Origin: Deltaproteobacteria bacterium
Lineage (GTDB): Bacteria; Myxococcota; Polyangia; Haliangiales; Haliangiaceae
Assembly: GCA_018262455.1 (NCBI GenBank)
Contig: JAGSPR010000049.1
Span: 1-35,888 of the forward strand
Direction of reading: 5' to 3'
DNA length: 35,888 bases
Part shown: one piece after another, positions 34,068 to 35,888 of the stretch
Layout of the letters: every line of letters begins with the position of its first letter
How positions within the stretch are numbered: the stretch's first letter is position 1
Made by a program: the position numbers and the translations under genes
Notes under the pieces: generated by a model
The model's database searches: none
What the model was told of the DNA's origin: nothing
What the model saw: the letters and a program-made list of their open reading frames with translations, nothing else

Positions 34068-35399
34068 TCAGCGTGTGACGATCGACGCGCCCAGCAGGGC
34101 CATCGCCTCGGCAAACCCCGGATAGGACGTGGCGACGTTGTCGGCATCATCGACCACCGTGGTGTCGTCGGCGACGAGGCCGGCCACCGCGGCCGCCATC
34201 GCGATCCGGTGATCGCCATCGGCGTGGACCTGCGCCCCGACCAGCGGGCCATCGCGACCTTCCACGGTGAAGCCGTCCGGCCGGACCTCGCAGGTGACCC
34301 CGAACGCCCGCAGCATCGCGCAGGTGGTGGCGATCCGATCGCTCTCCTTGACGCGTAGCTCCTCGGCGTCGCGGATCACCGTGGTGCCACGGGCGCGCGC
34401 CGCGAGGACCGCGAGGATCGGCAGCTCGTCGATCGAACGCACCGCGAGGTCACCCGCGATCTCGGTGGCACGCAGCGGACGCGCCTTGCCGCGGATCACG
34501 AGATCGGCGATCGGCTCGGGCCCGGTGGTCCGGACGTTCTCGCGCAAGACGTGCCCGCCCATCGCCGCGATCACGTCGAGGAAGCCGGTGCGCGTCGGGT
34601 TCGTGCAGATGTTCGGCAACCGGACCTCGTCCGCGCCAGCGACCAGGGCCGCCACGACCAGGAACGCTGCCGACGACGGATCCGACGGGACCTCGAAGTC
34701 GGTGCCGGCGAGCCGGCGGTCCCAGCCGTGGGTGTCGATCGTGGTGCGCCGGCCGGTGGTCACGAGCGGCGCACCGAGATAGGCGAGCATACGCTCGGAA
34801 TGATCGCGGCTCGGCCCGGGCTCGGTGACGCTCGTGGCGCCGTCGGCGTAGAGCCCGGCGAGCAGGATCGCCGTCTTGACCTGCGCCGAGGCCATCGGCA
34901 GGGTGTAGTCGATCGCGGTGAGCCGGCCGTGCGCGGGCCCCACGACGAGCGGCGGCATGACATCGACGCCAGCGCCCTGGCCCGTGACCTTCGCCCCCAT
35001 CTGCGCGAGCGGCTCGATCACGCGGCGCATCGGGCGCTTGTTGAGCGAGTCGTCACCGAACAGCGTCGTCTGGAACTGCTGGCCGGCGAGCAGGCCCGAG
35101 AGCAGCCGGATCGTGGTGCCCGAGTTCCCGCAGTCGATCGGAGCGCCGGGCGGTCGCATACCGTCGAGGCCCGTGCCGGTGATGACGAACGCGTCGCCAT
35201 CGCGCTCGATGCGCGCACCGAGGGCGGTGATCGCCTTGGCGGACCGGCCGTTATCGGCGCCGCCGCCGAGCCCGCGCACCCGGACCGGAGTGGCCGAGAG
35301 CAGCGAGAACAGCAGCGCGCGATGCCCGATCGACTTGTCGCCGGGGATCGTGACGGTGCCCGACAGCGGGCGCGTGGCAGGTTCGATGACGAGCTTCAT
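34068..35399 (-). CDS. aroA: 3-phosphoshikimate 1-carboxyvinyltransferase (EPSP synthase)
   Basis: Shikimate-pathway enzyme joining shikimate-3-phosphate and phosphoenolpyruvate to give EPSP, cytoplasmic. The 443 residues are full length. Visible motifs: PGDKSIGHRALL (19-30), GNSGTTIRLLSG near 93-104, RPMRRV, MASAQVKTA, PSDPSSAAF, PNICTNPTRTGF, EELRVKESDR and the C-terminal GDHRIAMA. Motif forms are closer to the class II/Gram-positive type than to E. coli AroA. Its start overlaps the stop of the upstream gene (ATGA, 35396-35399), so it is translationally coupled to that unknown gene. No other aromatic pathway gene is in the window. Confidence 0.97.
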   Translation of the reverse strand: MKLVIEPATRPLSGTVTIPGDKSIGHRALLFSLLSATPVRVRGLGGGADNGRSAKAITALGARIERDGDAFVITGTGLDGMRPPGAPIDCGNSGTTIRLLSGLLAGQQFQTTLFGDDSLNKRPMRRVIEPLAQMGAKVTGQGAGVDVMPPLVVGPAHGRLTAIDYTLPMASAQVKTAILLAGLYADGATSVTEPGPSRDHSERMLAYLGAPLVTTGRRTTIDTHGWDRRLAGTDFEVPSDPSSAAFLVVAALVAGADEVRLPNICTNPTRTGFLDVIAAMGGHVLRENVRTTGPEPIADLVIRGKARPLRATEIAGDLAVRSIDELPILAVLAARARGTTVIRDAEELRVKESDRIATTCAMLRAFGVTCEVRPDGFTVEGRDGPLVGAQVHADGDHRIAMAAAVAGLVADDTTVVDDADNVATSYPGFAEAMALLGASIVTR

Positions 35400-35888
35400 G
35401 ACGGGCCTTTCGCGAGCAGGGCGGTCGCGCGCTCTACGACGCGCTGGAGGTGCTTCGGGCCGACCGCGATGATCGTGCGCACCCAGGTGCCGCGCGCGAC
35501 GAGCCGGGCGTTGGCGAGGCTCCCCGGCAGCCCGAGGGCGCGCGTGGTCGGATCGTTCGTGAGCACCGCGAGCGCGCCGCGGATCACGCGGGTCAGCCGC
35601 GCGATCGATTTCTTGGTCGCTCGCTCGCCCGGATCGAGTGCGTCCGCATCGATGATGATCGCGAGGTCGTCGACGACGTCGACCCAGATCGAAAGCTGTG
35701 CCGGCGCGCTCTCGAGTCCGGTCTGGCGCGCCAGCGCGACCCGCGCATCGAAGGGCAGCCGCGCGGTGAGCCGCAGCGAGGCCCCCGGCGCATCCGCCGG
35801 CATCGCCCGATCGCGCAGCGCGAGCAGGTCCGCCGGCGCGGTGAGCCTCGAGCCGCCGGTCTCGCCCAGCGCAGCGCGCGCCTCGAGC
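35396..35888 (-). CDS. C-terminal part of an unrecognised protein (runs off the window)
   Basis: An open frame read on the minus strand with no start in view before the window edge, so only the last 163 codons are seen. An internal ATG at 35803 could be a start, but the frame and its coding bias continue upstream in register. The visible part is mixed alpha/beta with hydrophobic segments such as QLSIWVDVVDDLAIIIDADAL and RTIIAVGPKHLQRVVERA. No family recognised. It overlaps aroA by 4 nt (ATGA) and so is upstream in the same operon. Confidence 0.75.
   Translation of the reverse strand, partial: LEARAALGETGGSRLTAPADLLALRDRAMPADAPGASLRLTARLPFDARVALARQTGLESAPAQLSIWVDVVDDLAIIIDADALDPGERATKKSIARLTRVIRGALAVLTNDPTTRALGLPGSLANARLVARGTWVRTIIAVGPKHLQRVVERATALLAKGPS

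Overview
The window is very GC-rich, densely packed bacterial chromosome with no tRNA, rRNA, insertion sequence or CRISPR. It most likely comes from a myxobacterium (phylum Myxococcota; Haliangium/Kofleriaceae-like would fit, but the order is a guess). The reasons are a secreted trypsin-like protease with a MYXO-CTERM-like tail, a eukaryote-type Ser/Thr kinase, an FHA-fused sigma-54 activator, many lipoproteins and multidomain fusions, and codons ending almost always in G or C.

Layout. 1-803: ECF sigma factor and a tiny membrane protein. 806-4013 (minus): AMP-forming acyl-CoA synthetase followed by a lipoprotein of an unrecognised family. 4118-9394 (plus): UPF1-like helicase, coiled-coil lipoprotein, DUF362 protein, small membrane protein, metallo-beta-lactamase-fold hydrolase. 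9413-11683 (minus): DUF4139 lipoprotein with an inserted OmpA-like domain. 11728-16106: repair locus with an Fpg/Nei-type glycosylase and Ku on minus, diverging from LigD on plus. 16180-19199 (plus): salicylyl-CoA-hydroxylase-like flavoprotein with a decayed Old-Yellow-Enzyme tail, and an RlmI-like rRNA methyltransferase. 19212-23604: TPR protein, FHA/sigma-54 activator, MpaB/DUF2236 protein, Ser/Thr kinase. 23594-25460 (minus): FemAB/GNAT-like protein and O-methyltransferase. 25505-27770 (plus): glutaredoxin/A-type/rhodanese fusion and M1-like peptidase lipoprotein. 27772-29426 (minus): small helical protein and class C beta-lactamase-like hydrolase. 29545-31394 (plus): MYXO-CTERM-like protease and a zinc-finger protein ending in a histone fold. 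31397-33267 (minus): phosphopantetheinyl transferase and the second member of the unrecognised exported family. 33435-34058 (plus): YiiX-like lipoprotein. 34068-35888 (minus): AroA and an unknown gene running off the window.

The most interesting items are: (1) the zinc-finger/histone-fold fusion at 30789-31394; (2) two homologous exported proteins of an unrecognised family about 30 kb apart (806-2164 and 32044-33267), each next to an acyl or carrier-protein metabolism gene; (3) a recurring TANNNT hexamer 6-7 nt before the start codon of at least ten genes, which points to widespread leaderless transcription; and (4) several enzyme fusions in which one domain has lost its catalytic or ligand residues. 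Genes are packed so tightly that convergent pairs often overlap or lie 1-2 nt apart. All functional calls rest on motif recognition by eye; no database search was possible.
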